Below are positions 8,948-20,411 of a stretch of DNA of 64,000 nt, one piece after another; positions within the stretch are counted from its first letter, which is position 1, and every line of letters starts with the position of its first letter. The translations under genes were made by a program, and so were the position numbers. Source of the stretch: Pantoea sp. Mb-10 (GTDB lineage Bacteria; Pseudomonadota; Gammaproteobacteria; Enterobacterales; Enterobacteriaceae); the NCBI RefSeq assembly GCF_021272205.1, contig NZ_JAJSDX010000008.1, positions 124,001-188,000 on the forward strand, in the 5' to 3' direction. Under the pieces are notes generated by a model. That model searched no databases. It saw nothing but the letters and a program-made list of their open reading frames with translations, and had not been told where the DNA came from.

Positions 8948-9874
8948 ATGACTATTCGCATCATTCCACAGGAACAGCGGGAGACGAGCGATAAACAGGC
9001 GGTGGAGACGATTCCCCCGTTGCTTTTTCCGCGCTTAAAAAACATTTACAGCCGTCGTGCGGCGCGCTTGCGCCAGCTGGCACCTAAAAATCCGCTGGGC
9101 GATTATCTGCGCTTTGCCGCCGTGATCGCGCAGGCGCAGGACATTGTGCTGTACGACCATCCGCTGCATATCGATCTGCGCCAGCGGATCGCGGAGAGCG
9201 CCGCGCAGGGCAAGCCGCCGCTGGATATCCACACCTTACCGCGCAGTGCGCACTGGCAGCGTTTGCTGCATTCCCTGATCGCCGAGCTTAAGCCGGAGAT
9301 GAGCGGCCAGGCGCTGGCGGTGCTGGAGAATCTGGAGAAAGCCTCGTCCAGCGAGTTGGAAAACCTCGCCCAAGCGCTGTTGGCGAGCGATTTTGCCAAA
9401 GTCAGCAGCGACACGTCGCCCTTTATCTGGGCAGCGCTGTCGATCTACTGGGCGCAAATGGCGGCGCTGATCCCCGGCAACGCCCGCGCGGAATCCGGCG
9501 AGCACCGCCAGTTCTGTCCGGTGTGCGCCAGCGTGCCGGTGACCGGCGTGCTACACATGGACGCCGACCCGCACGGGCTGCGTTACCTGCACTGCAATCT
9601 GTGCGAAAGTGAATGGTACGTCGCGCCCGGCAAGTGCACCAACTGCGAACAAACGCGCGATCTGCACAGCTGGTCGCTGGACAACGCCCATGCTACCGTG
9701 AAAACCGAGAGCTGCGGCGACTGCGGTACCTATCTGAAACTGCTCTGTCAGGAGCACGATCCGGCCGTTGAGCCGGTGGCAGACGACCTCGCCTCGCTGG
9801 TGCTGGATGCGCGCATGGAGCAGGAAGGCTTCGCCCGCAGCAGCATTAACCCGTTTATGTTTCCCGGCGAATAA
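8948..9874 (+). CDS. fdhE: Formate dehydrogenase accessory protein FdhE
   Basis: 308 aa, normal FdhE length. FdhE is a cytoplasmic rubredoxin-like chaperone needed for activity of respiratory formate dehydrogenases. Four CxxC motifs in the C-terminal half bind metal: CPVC, CNLC, CTNC and CGDC, spaced as in E. coli. It is divergent from fdhD across a 230-nt gap with no structural genes. It is followed by yibF, 42 nt downstream, which has its own good ribosome binding site. Confidence 0.96.
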   Translation: MTIRIIPQEQRETSDKQAVETIPPLLFPRLKNIYSRRAARLRQLAPKNPLGDYLRFAAVIAQAQDIVLYDHPLHIDLRQRIAESAAQGKPPLDIHTLPRSAHWQRLLHSLIAELKPEMSGQALAVLENLEKASSSELENLAQALLASDFAKVSSDTSPFIWAALSIYWAQMAALIPGNARAESGEHRQFCPVCASVPVTGVLHMDADPHGLRYLHCNLCESEWYVAPGKCTNCEQTRDLHSWSLDNAHATVKTESCGDCGTYLKLLCQEHDPAVEPVADDLASLVLDARMEQEGFARSSINPFMFPGE

Positions 9875-9916
9875 GCGCGACCCATTCGCCCACTCTTGGC
9901 CTCACGGAGATCCTCA

Positions 9917-10528
9917 ATGAAATTGATTGGCAGCTATACCAGCCCGTTTGTGCGCAAAATCTCGGTGATCCTGCTCGAAAAAGGGCTGGTATTCGAATTT
10001 TCCAATCAGTCGCCGTGGAGCGAAGAGAGCCACGTCCCGCAGTACAATCCGCTGGGTAAAGTCCCGGCGTTTATTGACGATGCGCAGCGCACCTGGTTCG
10101 ATTCCGCCATTATTGCCGAAGCAATTGAGCTGCGCGGCGACGCGCCGGCGATGCTGCCCAACGATGCGCTGCAGGCGTTGCAGGTGCGCCAGCTGGAGAA
10201 ACTGGCCGATGGCATCAGCGAAGCCGCGCTCATGATCGTGCGCGAACAGCTGCGCCCTGGCGATGCGCAGTCAGAAGAGGTGCTGGTGCGCAACCGCGAC
10301 AAAATTCGTCGCGGGCTGGACAGGCTGGAAGTCGCTGCCGCAGAGGGCGAGCATCTCAACAGCGGCACGCTGAATCTGGCGGATATCGCCACCGGTTGCA
10401 TGCTCGGCTATCTCAATTTCCGCCGCGTGCTGCCTAACTGGTGCGTTGAGCGCCCCACGCTGGTCAAACTGGCAGAAACGCTGTTCAAGCGTGAAAGCTT
10501 TGCCCGCACCGTGCCGCCGGTGAGCTGA
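9917..10528 (+). CDS. yibF: Glutathione S-transferase-like protein YibF
   Basis: 203 aa. N-terminal thioredoxin-fold glutathione-binding domain ([17 protein letters not shown]) with the cis-Pro region NPLGKVPAF, and an all-helical C-terminal domain. The start at 9917 is preceded by GGAG at good spacing and matches E. coli YibF; an in-frame Met seven codons upstream is not conserved. YibF has a glutathione S-transferase fold but its natural substrate is not established. It ends before a terminator shared with the convergent glyS. Confidence 0.95.
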   Translation: MKLIGSYTSPFVRKISVILLEKGLVFEFSNQSPWSEESHVPQYNPLGKVPAFIDDAQRTWFDSAIIAEAIELRGDAPAMLPNDALQALQVRQLEKLADGISEAALMIVREQLRPGDAQSEEVLVRNRDKIRRGLDRLEVAAAEGEHLNSGTLNLADIATGCMLGYLNFRRVLPNWCVERPTLVKLAETLFKRESFARTVPPVS

Positions 10529-10544
10529 CGGTCACGCAGCGCAT

Positions 10545-10574
10545 AAAAAAGGGACGCTAAAGCGTCCCTTTTTC
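10545..10574. terminator. Bidirectional terminator between yibF and glyS
   Basis: Perfect 8-bp stem GGGACGCT/AGCGTCCC (10551-10558 with 10561-10568), flanked by an A-run on the left and a T-run on the right. It serves both convergent genes. Confidence 0.92.
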
Positions 10575-10589
10575 ACGTTAACACGGCCT

Positions 10590-12659
10590 TTACTGCAGCA
10601 GTGAAATATCCGCGACTTTCAAGAACAGCGCGCGTAATTGCGCCAGCAGCGTCAGACGGTTGATTCGCACCGCCTGATCGTCCGCGTTCACCATCACTTT
10701 GTCGAAGAAGTTGTCCACCGCTTCACGCAGCTGCGCCAACTCTTCCAGCGCATCCTGATAGCGGCCTTCGGCGAAGTAAGGCTGCAGCTTGTCGCTCAGC
10801 GCGGTCACAAAGGTCGCCAACTGGATTTCCGCGTTCTCTTTCAGCAGCGAAGCCTGGACGGTTTCGTTTAGCGGCTCGTTGGATTTCGCCAGAATGTTGG
10901 ACACGCGCTTGTTGGCGGCAGCCAGCGCGGCCGCGGACTCCAGCGTGCGGAAATGCGACACCGCTTTCATACGCGCATCGAAATCCGCCGGACGGGTTGG
11001 GCGACGTGCCAGCACCGCCTGCAGCGTATCCACGCTGTGGCCCTCTTCCTGATACCAGGCGCGGAAGCGGCCCAGCATAAAGTCGATGACGTCATCCACC
11101 ACCTTGCCGTTGCTCAGCTTGCTGCCGTAGAGGCGTACTGCCTCTTCGGTCAGGGTTTGCAGATCCAGCGGCAGGTTTTTCTCGACGATAATGCGCAGCA
11201 CGCCCAGCGCCGCACGGCGCAGCGCAAACGGGTCTTTGTCGCCTTTAGGATGCTGGCCGATGCCGAAAATGCCCGCCAGCGTATCCATTTTATCGGCGAT
11301 CGCCACCGCGCAAGCCACCGGGCTGGACGGCAGATCGTCGCCAGCAAAGCGCGGCTGATACTGCTCGTTTAGCGCCACGGCCACGTCTTCTGCTTCGCCG
11401 TCGTGACGCGCATAGTGCATGCCCATCACGCCCTGCGTGTCGGTGAATTCAAACACCATGTTGGTCATCAGGTCGCACTTCGACAGCAGGCCCGCTCGCG
11501 TGGCGTGATTGACATCCGCCCCAATCTGCGCGGCAATCCAGCCTGACAGCGCCTGAATGCGGTCGGTTTTGTCGCGCAGCGTGCCCAGCTCTTTCTGGAA
11601 CAGCACCGTTTCCAGACGCGGCAGGTTATCTTCCAGACGCTGTTTGCGGTCGGTATTGAAGAAGAACTCGGCATCCGCCAGACGCGGACGCACCACTTTC
11701 TCGTTACCGGCAATAATCTGCTGCGGATCGCGCGATTCGATGTTGGTCACGAAAATAAAGTGCGGCAGCAGCGCGCCGTCGTGGCCATACACCGGGAAGT
11801 ATTTCTGGTCGCCCTTCATGGTGTACACCAGCGCTTCTGCCGGCACCGCGAGGAACTTCTCTTCAAACTTCGCCGTGAGCACCACCGGCCACTCCACCAG
11901 CGACGCCACTTCTTCCAGCAGGCTATCGCTGAGATCGGCTTTGCCGCCGAGCTGCTGTGCGGCTGCTTCCGCATCCGCTTTGATTTTGGCTTTACGCGCC
12001 GCGTAGTCCGCCATCACCTTACCGCGCGTCAGCAGCTGCGACAGGTAGTTGTCAGCGTGATCCAGCGTGATTTCCGGTTCGCCCATAAAACGGTGGCCGC
12101 GAATCACGCGATCCGACTGCACGCCCAGTACGGTGGCAGGAATCAGCTCGTCGCCCAGCAGCAGCGTCACGGTGTGCACCGGACGCACAAACTGTACGTC
12201 GCTGGCGCCCCAGCGCATCAGTTTCGGGATCGGCAGCTTGCCCAGCGCGCTGTTGATCATCGCGGGGAGCAGCGCCTGCGCGCTTTCGCCTTTCACCAAC
12301 GCGCGGTGCACCAGCCATTCGCCTTTATCGGTGCTCAGACGCTCGGCCTGATCGACGGTGATGCCGTTGCCGCGCGCCCAGCCTTCCGCCGCTTTGGTGG
12401 CGTTGCCGTCGGCATCAAACGCGGCGGCGATCGCCGGGCCACGCTTTTCCACTTCGCGATCGGGCTGGGCCGCTGCCAGGTTCGCCACGGAGAGCGCCAG
12501 TCGGCGCGGCGACGCGAACCAGCTGACCTCGCCGTGGGCAAGCCCGGCGCTGTCCAGTTCAGCGGTAACGTGCGCAGCAAAGGCTTCGGCCAGGCTACGC
12601 AGCGCTTTAGGAGGCAGCTCTTCGGTGCCAATTTCCACCAGGAAAGTTTTATCGGTCAT
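10590..12659 (-). CDS. glyS: Glycyl-tRNA synthetase beta subunit
   Basis: 689 aa, same as E. coli. Beta subunit of the bacterial alpha2beta2 glycyl-tRNA synthetase; it recognises tRNA-Gly and is needed for charging with GlyQ. The start [21 protein letters not shown] is canonical. The HD-like region, with [14 protein letters not shown] and [16 protein letters not shown], is present, and the C-terminal anticodon-binding domain is intact. It lies 9 nt after glyQ in the same operon and ends at a bidirectional terminator. Confidence 0.98.
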   Translation of the reverse strand: MTDKTFLVEIGTEELPPKALRSLAEAFAAHVTAELDSAGLAHGEVSWFASPRRLALSVANLAAAQPDREVEKRGPAIAAAFDADGNATKAAEGWARGNGITVDQAERLSTDKGEWLVHRALVKGESAQALLPAMINSALGKLPIPKLMRWGASDVQFVRPVHTVTLLLGDELIPATVLGVQSDRVIRGHRFMGEPEITLDHADNYLSQLLTRGKVMADYAARKAKIKADAEAAAQQLGGKADLSDSLLEEVASLVEWPVVLTAKFEEKFLAVPAEALVYTMKGDQKYFPVYGHDGALLPHFIFVTNIESRDPQQIIAGNEKVVRPRLADAEFFFNTDRKQRLEDNLPRLETVLFQKELGTLRDKTDRIQALSGWIAAQIGADVNHATRAGLLSKCDLMTNMVFEFTDTQGVMGMHYARHDGEAEDVAVALNEQYQPRFAGDDLPSSPVACAVAIADKMDTLAGIFGIGQHPKGDKDPFALRRAALGVLRIIVEKNLPLDLQTLTEEAVRLYGSKLSNGKVVDDVIDFMLGRFRAWYQEEGHSVDTLQAVLARRPTRPADFDARMKAVSHFRTLESAAALAAANKRVSNILAKSNEPLNETVQASLLKENAEIQLATFVTALSDKLQPYFAEGRYQDALEELAQLREAVDNFFDKVMVNADDQAVRINRLTLLAQLRALFLKVADISLLQ

Positions 12660-12668
12660 GGCTGCCTC

Positions 12669-13580
12669 TTACTTATTACGGTTGCACATAGGGAAACCAA
12701 GCGCCTCGCGTGACGCATAGTAGGCTTCCGCCACGGCTTTGGTCAGGGTACGAATACGCAGGATGTAGCGCTGGCGCTCCGTGACTGAAATCGCCTTGCG
12801 CGCGTCCAGCAGGTTGAAGCTGTGCGCGGCTTTGAGAATGCGCTCGTAGGCCGGCAGCGGCAGCGGTTTTTCCAGCGCCAGCAGCTGCTGGGCTTCTTTT
12901 TCATACTGCTCGAAGCAGCTGAACAGGAAGTCCACGTCGGCATATTCGAAGTTGTAGGTGGACTGCTCCACTTCATTCTGGTGGAACACGTCGCCGTATG
13001 TGGTTTTACCAAAGGCGCCGTCGCTCCATGTGAGATCGTAGACGCTGTCCACGCCCTGGATGTACATCGCCAGGCGCTCCAGACCGTAGGTGATCTCGCC
13101 GGTCACCGGTTTGCACTCCAGTCCGCCCACCTGCTGGAAGTAGGTAAACTGGGTCACTTCCATGCCGTTCAGCCACACTTCCCAGCCCAGTCCCCAGGCA
13201 CCCAGCGTGGGGTTTTCCCAGTTGTCTTCCACGAAGCGGATGTCGTGGATGCCAGGATCGATACCCAGCTCTTTCAGCGATCCCAGATACAGCTCCTGAA
13301 GGTTATCGGGATTCGGCTTGATCACGACCTGGAATTGGTAGTAGTGCTGTAAACGGTTCGGGTTTTCACCGTAGCGGCCATCGGTTGGACGGCGCGAAGG
13401 CTGCACGTACGCGCTGGCCATGGGCTCTGGCCCCAGCGCCCGCAGGCAGGTCATAGGGTGTGAAGTGCCAGCGCCCACTTCCATGTCCAGCGGTTGAACA
13501 ATGGTGCAGCCCTGACGCGCCCAGTAATCCTGCAAGGTCAGGATCAGGCCCTGAAAGGTCTTGGTATCAAACTTTTGCAT
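12669..13580 (-). CDS. glyQ: Glycyl-tRNA synthetase alpha subunit
   Basis: 303 aa from the start [16 protein letters not shown] at 13580, the E. coli length; the open frame runs 90 codons further upstream but that part is not family sequence. It is the catalytic class II subunit that activates glycine. Motifs visible: [28 protein letters not shown] and the motif 2 region [11 protein letters not shown]. First gene of glyQS. The 200-nt gap to the divergent wecH shows no further gene; the small lipoprotein gene ysaB found next to glyQ in E. coli is absent. Confidence 0.98.
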   Translation of the reverse strand: MQKFDTKTFQGLILTLQDYWARQGCTIVQPLDMEVGAGTSHPMTCLRALGPEPMASAYVQPSRRPTDGRYGENPNRLQHYYQFQVVIKPNPDNLQELYLGSLKELGIDPGIHDIRFVEDNWENPTLGAWGLGWEVWLNGMEVTQFTYFQQVGGLECKPVTGEITYGLERLAMYIQGVDSVYDLTWSDGAFGKTTYGDVFHQNEVEQSTYNFEYADVDFLFSCFEQYEKEAQQLLALEKPLPLPAYERILKAAHSFNLLDARKAISVTERQRYILRIRTLTKAVAEAYYASREALGFPMCNRNK

Positions 13581-13781
13581 GTTGAATTCGCACGCGATGG
13601 GGTGGATGAAAAAAGAGGGCGACAGTATACCCTTTGACCGTGGATTGTGCAGCCGGAAATCCCGCCGCGCGGCGCGGCGGTTGCCGTTTGATTGACAGAG
13701 AGCTCTGAATTTCCGTCTCGGAGGTTGTTGACGCGTCACGCACTGGCTACCCTTTGCGCACTGTTTTGCTGTGAGGAAGCC

Positions 13782-14777
13782 ATGTCTGCCAAGATTTACT
13801 GGATCGACAACTTGCGTGCCGTCGCCTGTTTGATGGTGATCGTTATTCATACCACCACCTGGTATATCACCGGCCCGATGGCGACAACCGGCCTAAGCTG
13901 GGATGTAGCAAACCTGCTTAACTCCGCGTCGCGCGTGTGCGTGCCGCTGTTTTTCATGATCTCCGGCTACCTGTTTTTTGGCGAACGCAGCGCCCAGCGC
14001 CGCCATCTGCTGCGCATCGTGCTGTGCCTGCTGTTCTACAGCGCGGTGGCGCTGGCGTACATCACGTGGCTGACGCCGATCAGCGAAGGGCGATCGCTGC
14101 TGAAGCTGCTGCAAAAGCCGGTGTTCTATCACCTGTGGTTCTTTTTCGCCATTATTGGCATCTATTTGCTGTCGCCGCTGATTCAGGTCAAAAGCGTGGC
14201 GCCGCGCTACGTGGCACTGCTGGTGCTGGTGCTGGCGGTGCTGGCCAATCCCAATACCGTGCCGCAATCGCTGGGGCCGTTTCGCTGGCTGCCGGTGAAC
14301 CTCTATCTGAGCGGCGACAGTATTTATTACCTGCTCTACGCGCTGCTGGGCCGGGCCATTGGCTGTATGGACACGCAAAAGCGCGGCATCAGCTGGCTGG
14401 CGGGACTGGGCTTTGTTGCCTGCGTGATTGGGATCGCACTCGGCACGCGCGCGCTGCTGAAAATCAACGGCGCGTTTAATGACACCTGGTATCTCTACTG
14501 CGGACCGCTGGTGTTTATTGCCGCCGTCAGCCTGCTGGTGCTGTTTAAAAACGTGTTTAACCAGCGCACGCTGCCCGGTTTGGTGACCATTTCCCGCTAT
14601 TCGCTGCCGATCTACGGTTTTCACGCGCTGTTTATTCATTATCTGCGCACCCATCATTACGACGACATGTCACGTCCGTGGCTGGATATGCCGTGGGTAT
14701 TTGGCGTGACGCTGGCGGGCAGCCTTGTGCTGGCGATGGGATTAAAACGGCTGGATACCCGCCAGTTCGTAAGCTGA
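13782..14777 (+). CDS. wecH: O-acetyltransferase WecH (YiaH)
   Basis: 331 aa, E. coli WecH length. Polytopic inner-membrane acyltransferase 3 family protein, which in E. coli O-acetylates enterobacterial common antigen. The N-terminal signature [22 protein letters not shown] holds the family Arg and His. About ten hydrophobic segments follow. The start ATG at 13782 has a GAGG-type site; an earlier in-frame start at 13692 adds 30 non-conserved residues. It lies between glyQ and xylB as in E. coli, without the intervening yiaA/yiaB. Confidence 0.93.
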   Translation: MSAKIYWIDNLRAVACLMVIVIHTTTWYITGPMATTGLSWDVANLLNSASRVCVPLFFMISGYLFFGERSAQRRHLLRIVLCLLFYSAVALAYITWLTPISEGRSLLKLLQKPVFYHLWFFFAIIGIYLLSPLIQVKSVAPRYVALLVLVLAVLANPNTVPQSLGPFRWLPVNLYLSGDSIYYLLYALLGRAIGCMDTQKRGISWLAGLGFVACVIGIALGTRALLKINGAFNDTWYLYCGPLVFIAAVSLLVLFKNVFNQRTLPGLVTISRYSLPIYGFHALFIHYLRTHHYDDMSRPWLDMPWVFGVTLAGSLVLAMGLKRLDTRQFVS

Positions 14778-14795
14778 CGGGTCGCGTTGCGTGCG

Positions 14796-16238
14796 TCAGG
14801 ACATCAGCGGCTGAAGCTGCTGGTAGAGGCGGGCAAAGGTCTCGCGGTGTGCCTGATACGTCTTGTGCCGCGCCGCATCGGGCTGATGACGCTGCACCCG
14901 CTCGGGCGAAGGCCACTGCGCATCGGGATCGATCGCGCGCTGGGCCAGCTTCGCCGCGCCCAGTGCGGGGCCCACTTCTCCGCCGCGGTGGTAATCCAGC
15001 GTCAGCCCACTGATGTCAGCCAGCATCTGCCGCCAGTAAGCACTGCGTGCGCCGCCGCCAATCAGCATCACGCTCTCGGGCTTTACGCCGCAGGCGTGCA
15101 CCGCATCCATGCCCTCCGCCAGCCCGTACCCCACGCCTTCCAGCACCGCACGCGCCAGTTCCGGGCGGCCGTGCTGATGGGTAAAACCAAAAAACACCCC
15201 TTTCGCCGCCGGATTGTTGTGCGGCGTACGCTCGCCAGAAAGATAAGGCAGAAACCACAGCGGCGGCGCGCTGTCGTCTGCTCGCTCCGCTTCCGCCAAC
15301 AGCTGCGGCACGTCCGCACAGCCGGTCAGCGCAGCGGCCCAATCAAGGCAGGCGGCGGCGCTGAGCATCACCGACATCAAATGCCAGCGCTGCGGCAGCG
15401 CATGGCAGAAGCTGTGCACCGCCCGCTGCGGATTGCTGAGGTAGCCGTCGCTTACCACGAAATAGACGCCCGACGTGCCGAGCGACAGCATCGCCTGGCC
15501 CGGCGCCTCCATGCCCACGCCCACGGCCCCCGCTGCATTATCGCCCCCACCTGCCACCAGCGGCACCGTGGGCATCTGCCAGCGCGCGGCGATGTCAGCT
15601 CGGAGCGTGCCGGTGATGGCATCGCCTTCGTACAGTTCGGGCATCTGCGCCCGCGTCAGACCGCAGGCGCTGAGCAGAGGGTCGCTCCAGCGCCGCTGGG
15701 CCACGTCCAGCCACGCGGTGCCCGCCGCGTCGGACATGTCGCTGGCAAAGACGCCGCTCAGGCGCCAGCGCAGGTAGTCCTTCGGCAGCAGCACCTTGGC
15801 GACGCGGGCAAAAATAGCCGGCTCATGCTGCTGCACCCATAGCAGCTTGGGCGCGGTAAAACCAGGCATCATCAAATTGCCCGTGATCTGGCGGGCATCC
15901 GGTACGCGCTGCTCCAGTTCCCGACACTGCTCGGCGCTGCGCCCGTCATTCCACAAGATAGCCGGACGTAATACATGGTTGTCCGCATCCAGCAGCGTCG
16001 CACCGTGCATCTGCCCGCTCAGGCCAATGGCCTGAACCGTGCTCAGATCGTGCTGCCGCGCCAGCGCCTGCATGGCGCGATCGGTGGCCTGCCACCAGCT
16101 TTCCGGGTCCTGCTCGCTCCACAGCGGGTGCGGGCGCGTCACCTGTAGCGGCGCCGTTTCTGACCCCTTCACCTGCCCGTGCGCGTCCAGCAGGACGACT
16201 TTGACGCCTGAGGTCCCCAGATCGATGCCGATAACCAT
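14796..16238 (-). CDS. xylB: Xylulokinase
   Basis: 480 aa FGGY-family sugar kinase that phosphorylates D-xylulose to xylulose 5-phosphate for the pentose phosphate pathway. IGIDLGTSGVKVVL (ATP-binding) is at residues 3-16, the substrate loop is SGQMHG, the catalytic Asp is in GGGDNAAGAVG, and the adenosine motif is IGGGARS. It lies 18 nt downstream of xylA in the same operon and converges with wecH. C-terminal residues 445-480 vary from E. coli but the length is normal. Confidence 0.97.
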   Translation of the reverse strand: MVIGIDLGTSGVKVVLLDAHGQVKGSETAPLQVTRPHPLWSEQDPESWWQATDRAMQALARQHDLSTVQAIGLSGQMHGATLLDADNHVLRPAILWNDGRSAEQCRELEQRVPDARQITGNLMMPGFTAPKLLWVQQHEPAIFARVAKVLLPKDYLRWRLSGVFASDMSDAAGTAWLDVAQRRWSDPLLSACGLTRAQMPELYEGDAITGTLRADIAARWQMPTVPLVAGGGDNAAGAVGVGMEAPGQAMLSLGTSGVYFVVSDGYLSNPQRAVHSFCHALPQRWHLMSVMLSAAACLDWAAALTGCADVPQLLAEAERADDSAPPLWFLPYLSGERTPHNNPAAKGVFFGFTHQHGRPELARAVLEGVGYGLAEGMDAVHACGVKPESVMLIGGGARSAYWRQMLADISGLTLDYHRGGEVGPALGAAKLAQRAIDPDAQWPSPERVQRHQPDAARHKTYQAHRETFARLYQQLQPLMS

Positions 16239-16256
16239 GCTCTGCTCCTGATAAGG

Positions 16257-17579
16257 CTAGAAATCGTAGAGGTAGCGATTCACCAGATTTTCCAGCTGCT
16301 CCTGGCGCCCGCTGCGATGTTGCGGATTCAACTGCTGCCGATCGGCATGCGCGGCCAGCGACGCCAGGGAAAACTCGCCTGTTAAAATTTGCTGACCAAA
16401 CTCACCGTTCCAGCCACTGTAGCGCTGCGCGACGCGGCGATCCAACTCGCCGTCGGCGATCATGCGCGCCGCCACTTTCAACGACAGCGCCAGGGTATCC
16501 ATCGCGCCAATATGGCCGTGGAACAGGTCATATTTATCGGTACTCTGCCGCCGCACTTTGGCATCAAAATTAAGACCGCCGGTGGTAAAGCCGCCCGCTT
16601 TGAGAATTTCGTACATCACCAGCGCGTTCTCTTCCACGCTGACCGGGAATTGGTCGGTGTCCCAGCCGCACTGCGCGTCACCGCGGTTGGCATCCACCGA
16701 GCCAAAAATGCCCAGCGCAATGGCGGTGGCAATTTCGTGATGGAACGCGTGACCCGCCAGCGTGGCGTGGTTTGCTTCCACGTTCACTTTGATCTCTTTT
16801 TCCAGACCAAACTGCTTCAGGAAGCCGTACACCGTCGCCACATCGTAATCGTATTGATGCTTCGTCGGCTCCTGCGGCTTCGGCTCAATCAGCAGCATGC
16901 CCTGGAAACCAATTTTATGCTTGTGCTCCACCACCATCTGCATAAAGCGCCCAATCTGTTCGCGCTCCTGGCGTAAATCGGTGTTTAGCAGCGTTTCGTA
17001 CCCTTCACGGCCGCCCCACAGCACGTAGTTTTCACCGCCCAGCGTTTTGGTGGCCTGCATGGCGCTGCATACCTGGCTGGCGGCCCAGGCGAAGATTTCC
17101 GGATCGGGGTTGGTCGCCGCGCCCGCACCGTAGCGTGGATGGGTAAAGCAGTTGGCGGTGCCCCACAGCAGCTTCACGCCGGTTTCCTGCTGCTTTTCCA
17201 GCAACTTATCGGTCATCACCGCGAAATTTTCGTGGTAGCTGCGCAGGGAATCGCCTTCTGGCGCCACGTCCACATCGTGGAAACAGTAATAGGGCACGTT
17301 GAGCTTGTGGAAAAACTCAAAGGCGACGTCGGCTTTGAGTTTCGCCAGCTGGAGCGCGTCCCCGTTTTTCTGCCACGGGCGATCAAACGCACCCACGCCA
17401 AACATATCCGCACCGTTCCAGCAGAAGGTGTGCCAGTAGCACGCCGCAAAGCGCAGGTGCTGCGCCATGGTCTTGCCGAGGATCACTTCATCAGGATTGT
17501 AGTGGCGAAACGCCAGCGGATTGGTCGAGGTGGGGCCTTCATAGTGAACGCGATCGATCTGATCGAAATAAGCGTGCAT
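16257..17579 (-). CDS. xylA: Xylose isomerase
   Basis: 440 aa, E. coli length. Class II, TIM-barrel, metal-dependent isomerase converting D-xylose to D-xylulose. Active-site His in FCFHDVDV-like [14 protein letters not shown], and metal ligands in [33 protein letters not shown] and [16 protein letters not shown]. The GGAG site before [11 protein letters not shown] supports the start. It opens the xylAB operon and is divergent from xylFGH across the control region at 17580-17870. Confidence 0.98.
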   Translation of the reverse strand: MHAYFDQIDRVHYEGPTSTNPLAFRHYNPDEVILGKTMAQHLRFAACYWHTFCWNGADMFGVGAFDRPWQKNGDALQLAKLKADVAFEFFHKLNVPYYCFHDVDVAPEGDSLRSYHENFAVMTDKLLEKQQETGVKLLWGTANCFTHPRYGAGAATNPDPEIFAWAASQVCSAMQATKTLGGENYVLWGGREGYETLLNTDLRQEREQIGRFMQMVVEHKHKIGFQGMLLIEPKPQEPTKHQYDYDVATVYGFLKQFGLEKEIKVNVEANHATLAGHAFHHEIATAIALGIFGSVDANRGDAQCGWDTDQFPVSVEENALVMYEILKAGGFTTGGLNFDAKVRRQSTDKYDLFHGHIGAMDTLALSLKVAARMIADGELDRRVAQRYSGWNGEFGQQILTGEFSLASLAAHADRQQLNPQHRSGRQEQLENLVNRYLYDF

Positions 17580-17870
17580 GTTTCGCTCCTTAGCGTGAGA
17601 CCGGGATGGTCAGCCGATGGCGCTATTTTGCTAAGGAGGCCGCCGCAGGCTCAATTATGATATTTCACACTCAAATTAAGATAATTATTAATTGTGCTCT
17701 GTCTCGCAAAAAACGGCGAATTTCGATCGCGCTCATAAAACAGGAAATAAACAAAAAAACGTAATAGCAGGATAAAAATCAGTAATTGATGTTGCCGGAA
17801 ACTCAGGGCAACAATTCATCCGCCTGGTTCGTACTGGTAAATGACAATAACCTCACCCTACAGGATGACC
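17580..17870. promoter_or_regulatory. xylA-xylF divergent control region
   Basis: AT-rich 291-nt gap between the divergent xylose operons. A CRP-like site TTGTGCTCTGTCTCGCAA (17692-17709) keeps TGTG-N8-CGCA symmetry but departs from TCACA. An A-rich tract (about 17741-17768, GGAAATAAAC followed by AAAAAAACGTAATAG) resembles the AT-rich XylR sites of E. coli. In E. coli XylR with xylose and CRP-cAMP activate both operons from here; site assignment is inference. Confidence 0.5.
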
Positions 17871-18866
17871 ATGATGAAAATGAAAACCACGCTGTTAGCG
17901 GTCTGTGCGGCGCTGGCCCTGTTTAGTCAAGCGGGCGCAGCAAAAGACATTAAGATCGGCATGGCGATTGACGATTTGCGCCTGGAGCGCTGGCAGAAAG
18001 ATCGCGATATTTTTGTCAAACAGGCTGAAAAATTGGGCGCCAGCGTGTTTGTACAGTCTGCGAACGGCAATGAAGAAACACAGATGTCGCAAATTGAAAA
18101 TATGATTAATCGCGGCGTCGATGTGCTGGTGATCATTCCCTATAACGGCCAGGTATTAAGTAATGTAGTGGCGGAAGCCAAGCGCGAAGGAATTAAAGTG
18201 CTGGCCTATGACCGCATGATTAATAACGCGGATATCGATTTCTATATCTCTTTTGATAATGAAAAAGTGGGCGAACTGCAGGCGGAAAGCCTGGTGAAGC
18301 AAGTGCCGAAGGGCAACTATTTTCTGATGGGCGGATCGCCGGTGGATAATAACGCCCGTCTGTTCCGCGAGGGCCAGATGAAAGTGCTGAAACCTTACAT
18401 CGATAACGGCAGCATCAAAGTCGTGGGCGATCAGTGGGTTGACGCCTGGCTGCCGGAAAATGCGCTGAAAATCATGGAAAACGCGCTCACTGCCAATAAA
18501 AACCATATTGACGCGGTGGTGGCATCCAACGACGCGACGGCGGGCGGCGCGATTCAGGCACTGAGTGCCCAAGGGCTGGCGGGCAAAGTGGCGATTTCCG
18601 GTCAGGACGCCGACCTCGCGGCCATCAAGCGCATCATGAACGGCACACAAACCATGACGGTGTACAAACCGATCACTGAACTCGCCACCGAAGCGGCGAA
18701 AATCGCCGTGGAGCTGGGCAACAATCAAACGCCTGCCAGCAACGGCAAACTGAATAATGGCCTGAAAGAGGTGCCCTCACGCCTGCTGACGCCGATTCCG
18801 GTCAACAAAGACAATATTGAAAGCACCGTGGTGAAAGACGGTTTCCATAAAAAGAGCGAGCTCTAA
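17871..18866 (+). CDS. xylF: D-xylose ABC transporter, periplasmic binding protein
   Basis: About 331 aa. Signal peptide with basic start (MMKMK), hydrophobic core and cleavage near SQAGAAK, then a type I periplasmic binding protein nearly identical to E. coli XylF in VKIGMAIDDLRLERWQKD-like residues, SANGNEETQMSQIENMI and FDNEKVGELQAE. Several in-frame ATGs (17865, 17871, 17874, 17880) are possible; 17871 has AGG at workable spacing. It binds D-xylose in the periplasm and hands it to XylGH. First gene of xylFGH. Confidence 0.97.
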   Translation: MMKMKTTLLAVCAALALFSQAGAAKDIKIGMAIDDLRLERWQKDRDIFVKQAEKLGASVFVQSANGNEETQMSQIENMINRGVDVLVIIPYNGQVLSNVVAEAKREGIKVLAYDRMINNADIDFYISFDNEKVGELQAESLVKQVPKGNYFLMGGSPVDNNARLFREGQMKVLKPYIDNGSIKVVGDQWVDAWLPENALKIMENALTANKNHIDAVVASNDATAGGAIQALSAQGLAGKVAISGQDADLAAIKRIMNGTQTMTVYKPITELATEAAKIAVELGNNQTPASNGKLNNGLKEVPSRLLTPIPVNKDNIESTVVKDGFHKKSEL

Positions 18867-18890
18867 GCGCCTGGCGCAAGGGGAACAGTG

Positions 18891-20411
18891 ATGCTGCTGG
18901 AAATGAACCACATCACCAAGCGCTTTGGCGCGGTGACGGCTGTCGATAACGTCAGCTTGCAGCTTGAGGCGGGCGAAGTGATGTCGCTATGCGGTGAGAA
19001 TGGCTCCGGAAAATCCACGCTCATGAAAATTTTGTGCGGGCTTTACCCGCACAATGAATTTGACGGCGAGATCCATTTTGCTGGCGACCGTATTCAGGCG
19101 CAGACCATTCGCGATACCGAGCGCAAAGGGATTGTCATTATTCACCAGGAGCTGGCGCTGGTGCGCCAGCTGACGGTAATGGAGAACATTTTTCTCGGTG
19201 CCGAACTGGGTCGCTTCGGTCTGGTGGATGATGAAACCATGACGCTGCGCTGTCAGCAGCTGCTGGCGCGCGTGCAGTTAGACATCAGCCCGCACGCCAA
19301 AGTCGGCGAACTGGGGCTGGGCCAGCAGCAGCTGGTGGAGATTGCGCGCGCGCTGAATAAACAGGTGCGCCTGCTGATTCTGGACGAGCCCACCTCCTCG
19401 CTCACCGAGCAGGAGACGCAGGTGCTGTTGAGCATCATCAACAACCTGCGCGACCACGGCATCGCCTGTATTTATATTTCGCACAAGCTCAATGAGGTGA
19501 AAGCCATTTCTGACACCGTCTGCGTGATCCGCGACGGGCAGCATATCGCCACGCGCCCGGCGGCGGGCCTGAGCGAAGATGACATTATCACCATGATGGT
19601 CGGACGCGAACTCACCGCGCTCTACCCGCACGCCCCGCACGACATCGGCGACACGCTGTTGCAGGTCAACAACCTCACGGCGTGGCATCCGGTAAATCGC
19701 CATATTCGGCGCGTGGATAACATTTCATTCAGCCTGAAGCGCGGTGAAATATTAGGGATCGCCGGGCTGGTGGGCGCGGGACGCACCGAAACGGTCCAGT
19801 GCCTGTTCGGCGTGTGGCCCGGCCGCTGGGAGGGCGAGATCCGTCTGAACGGCGAGGTGATTCGCATCCGCGACTGTCGTGACGCTATCGCGCACGGCAT
19901 CGCGATGGTGCCGGAAGATCGTAAAAAAGATGGCATCGTGCCGCTGATGGGCGTGGGGAAAAACATTACGCTGGCGGCGCTGGATCAGTTTCGTGAACGC
20001 GGCCTGACGCTGAACGAAGCCGCCGAAGAGCAGGCAATCAATGACGCCATTCGCCGTCTGCGCGTGAAAACCTCCTCCCCCGATCTGGCCATTGGCCGCC
20101 TGAGCGGCGGGAATCAGCAAAAAGCGATTCTGGCGAAGTGCCTGATGCTGAATCCGCAAATTTTGATTCTGGACGAGCCCACCCGCGGGATCGACGTAGG
20201 CGCCCGCCAGGAGATTTACCTGCTGATTAACGCGCTGGTGCAGCAGGGCATCGCGGTGATCGTGATCTCCTCTGAGCTGCCGGAAGTGCTGGGCTTGAGC
20301 GATCGCGTTTTGGTGATGCATGAAGGGCGGATCAAAGCCGACCTGATCAACAACAACCTGACTCAGGAGCAGGTGATGGAAGCTGCCCTGCGGAGTGAAC
20401 ACTATGCTTAA
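18891..20411 (+). CDS. xylG: D-xylose ABC transporter, ATP-binding protein
   Basis: About 506 aa with two fused ABC domains, as usual for sugar importers of the CUT2 class. Walker [13 protein letters not shown] near residue 37, signature [13 protein letters not shown] and Walker [16 protein letters not shown] in domain 1; the second domain has the degenerate Walker [10 protein letters not shown], then [14 protein letters not shown] and [17 protein letters not shown] at 18888 directly precedes the ATG at 18891, so the start is uncertain by one codon. Its 3' end overlaps the xylH start. Confidence 0.97.
   Translation: MLLEMNHITKRFGAVTAVDNVSLQLEAGEVMSLCGENGSGKSTLMKILCGLYPHNEFDGEIHFAGDRIQAQTIRDTERKGIVIIHQELALVRQLTVMENIFLGAELGRFGLVDDETMTLRCQQLLARVQLDISPHAKVGELGLGQQQLVEIARALNKQVRLLILDEPTSSLTEQETQVLLSIINNLRDHGIACIYISHKLNEVKAISDTVCVIRDGQHIATRPAAGLSEDDIITMMVGRELTALYPHAPHDIGDTLLQVNNLTAWHPVNRHIRRVDNISFSLKRGEILGIAGLVGAGRTETVQCLFGVWPGRWEGEIRLNGEVIRIRDCRDAIAHGIAMVPEDRKKDGIVPLMGVGKNITLAALDQFRERGLTLNEAAEEQAINDAIRRLRVKTSSPDLAIGRLSGGNQQKAILAKCLMLNPQILILDEPTRGIDVGARQEIYLLINALVQQGIAVIVISSELPEVLGLSDRVLVMHEGRIKADLINNNLTQEQVMEAALRSEHYA

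Noticed and set aside
11760-12713. 317-codon plus-strand open frame across glyS
   Set aside because: Antisense to glyS, Arg/Gln/His-rich without any domain; glyS is certain.
13581-13850. N-terminal extension of glyQ by 90 codons
   Set aside because: Not family sequence; MQKFDTKTF start gives the exact conserved length.
14787-15842. 351-codon plus-strand open frame opposite xylB
   Set aside because: Shadow of xylB, no recognisable protein features.
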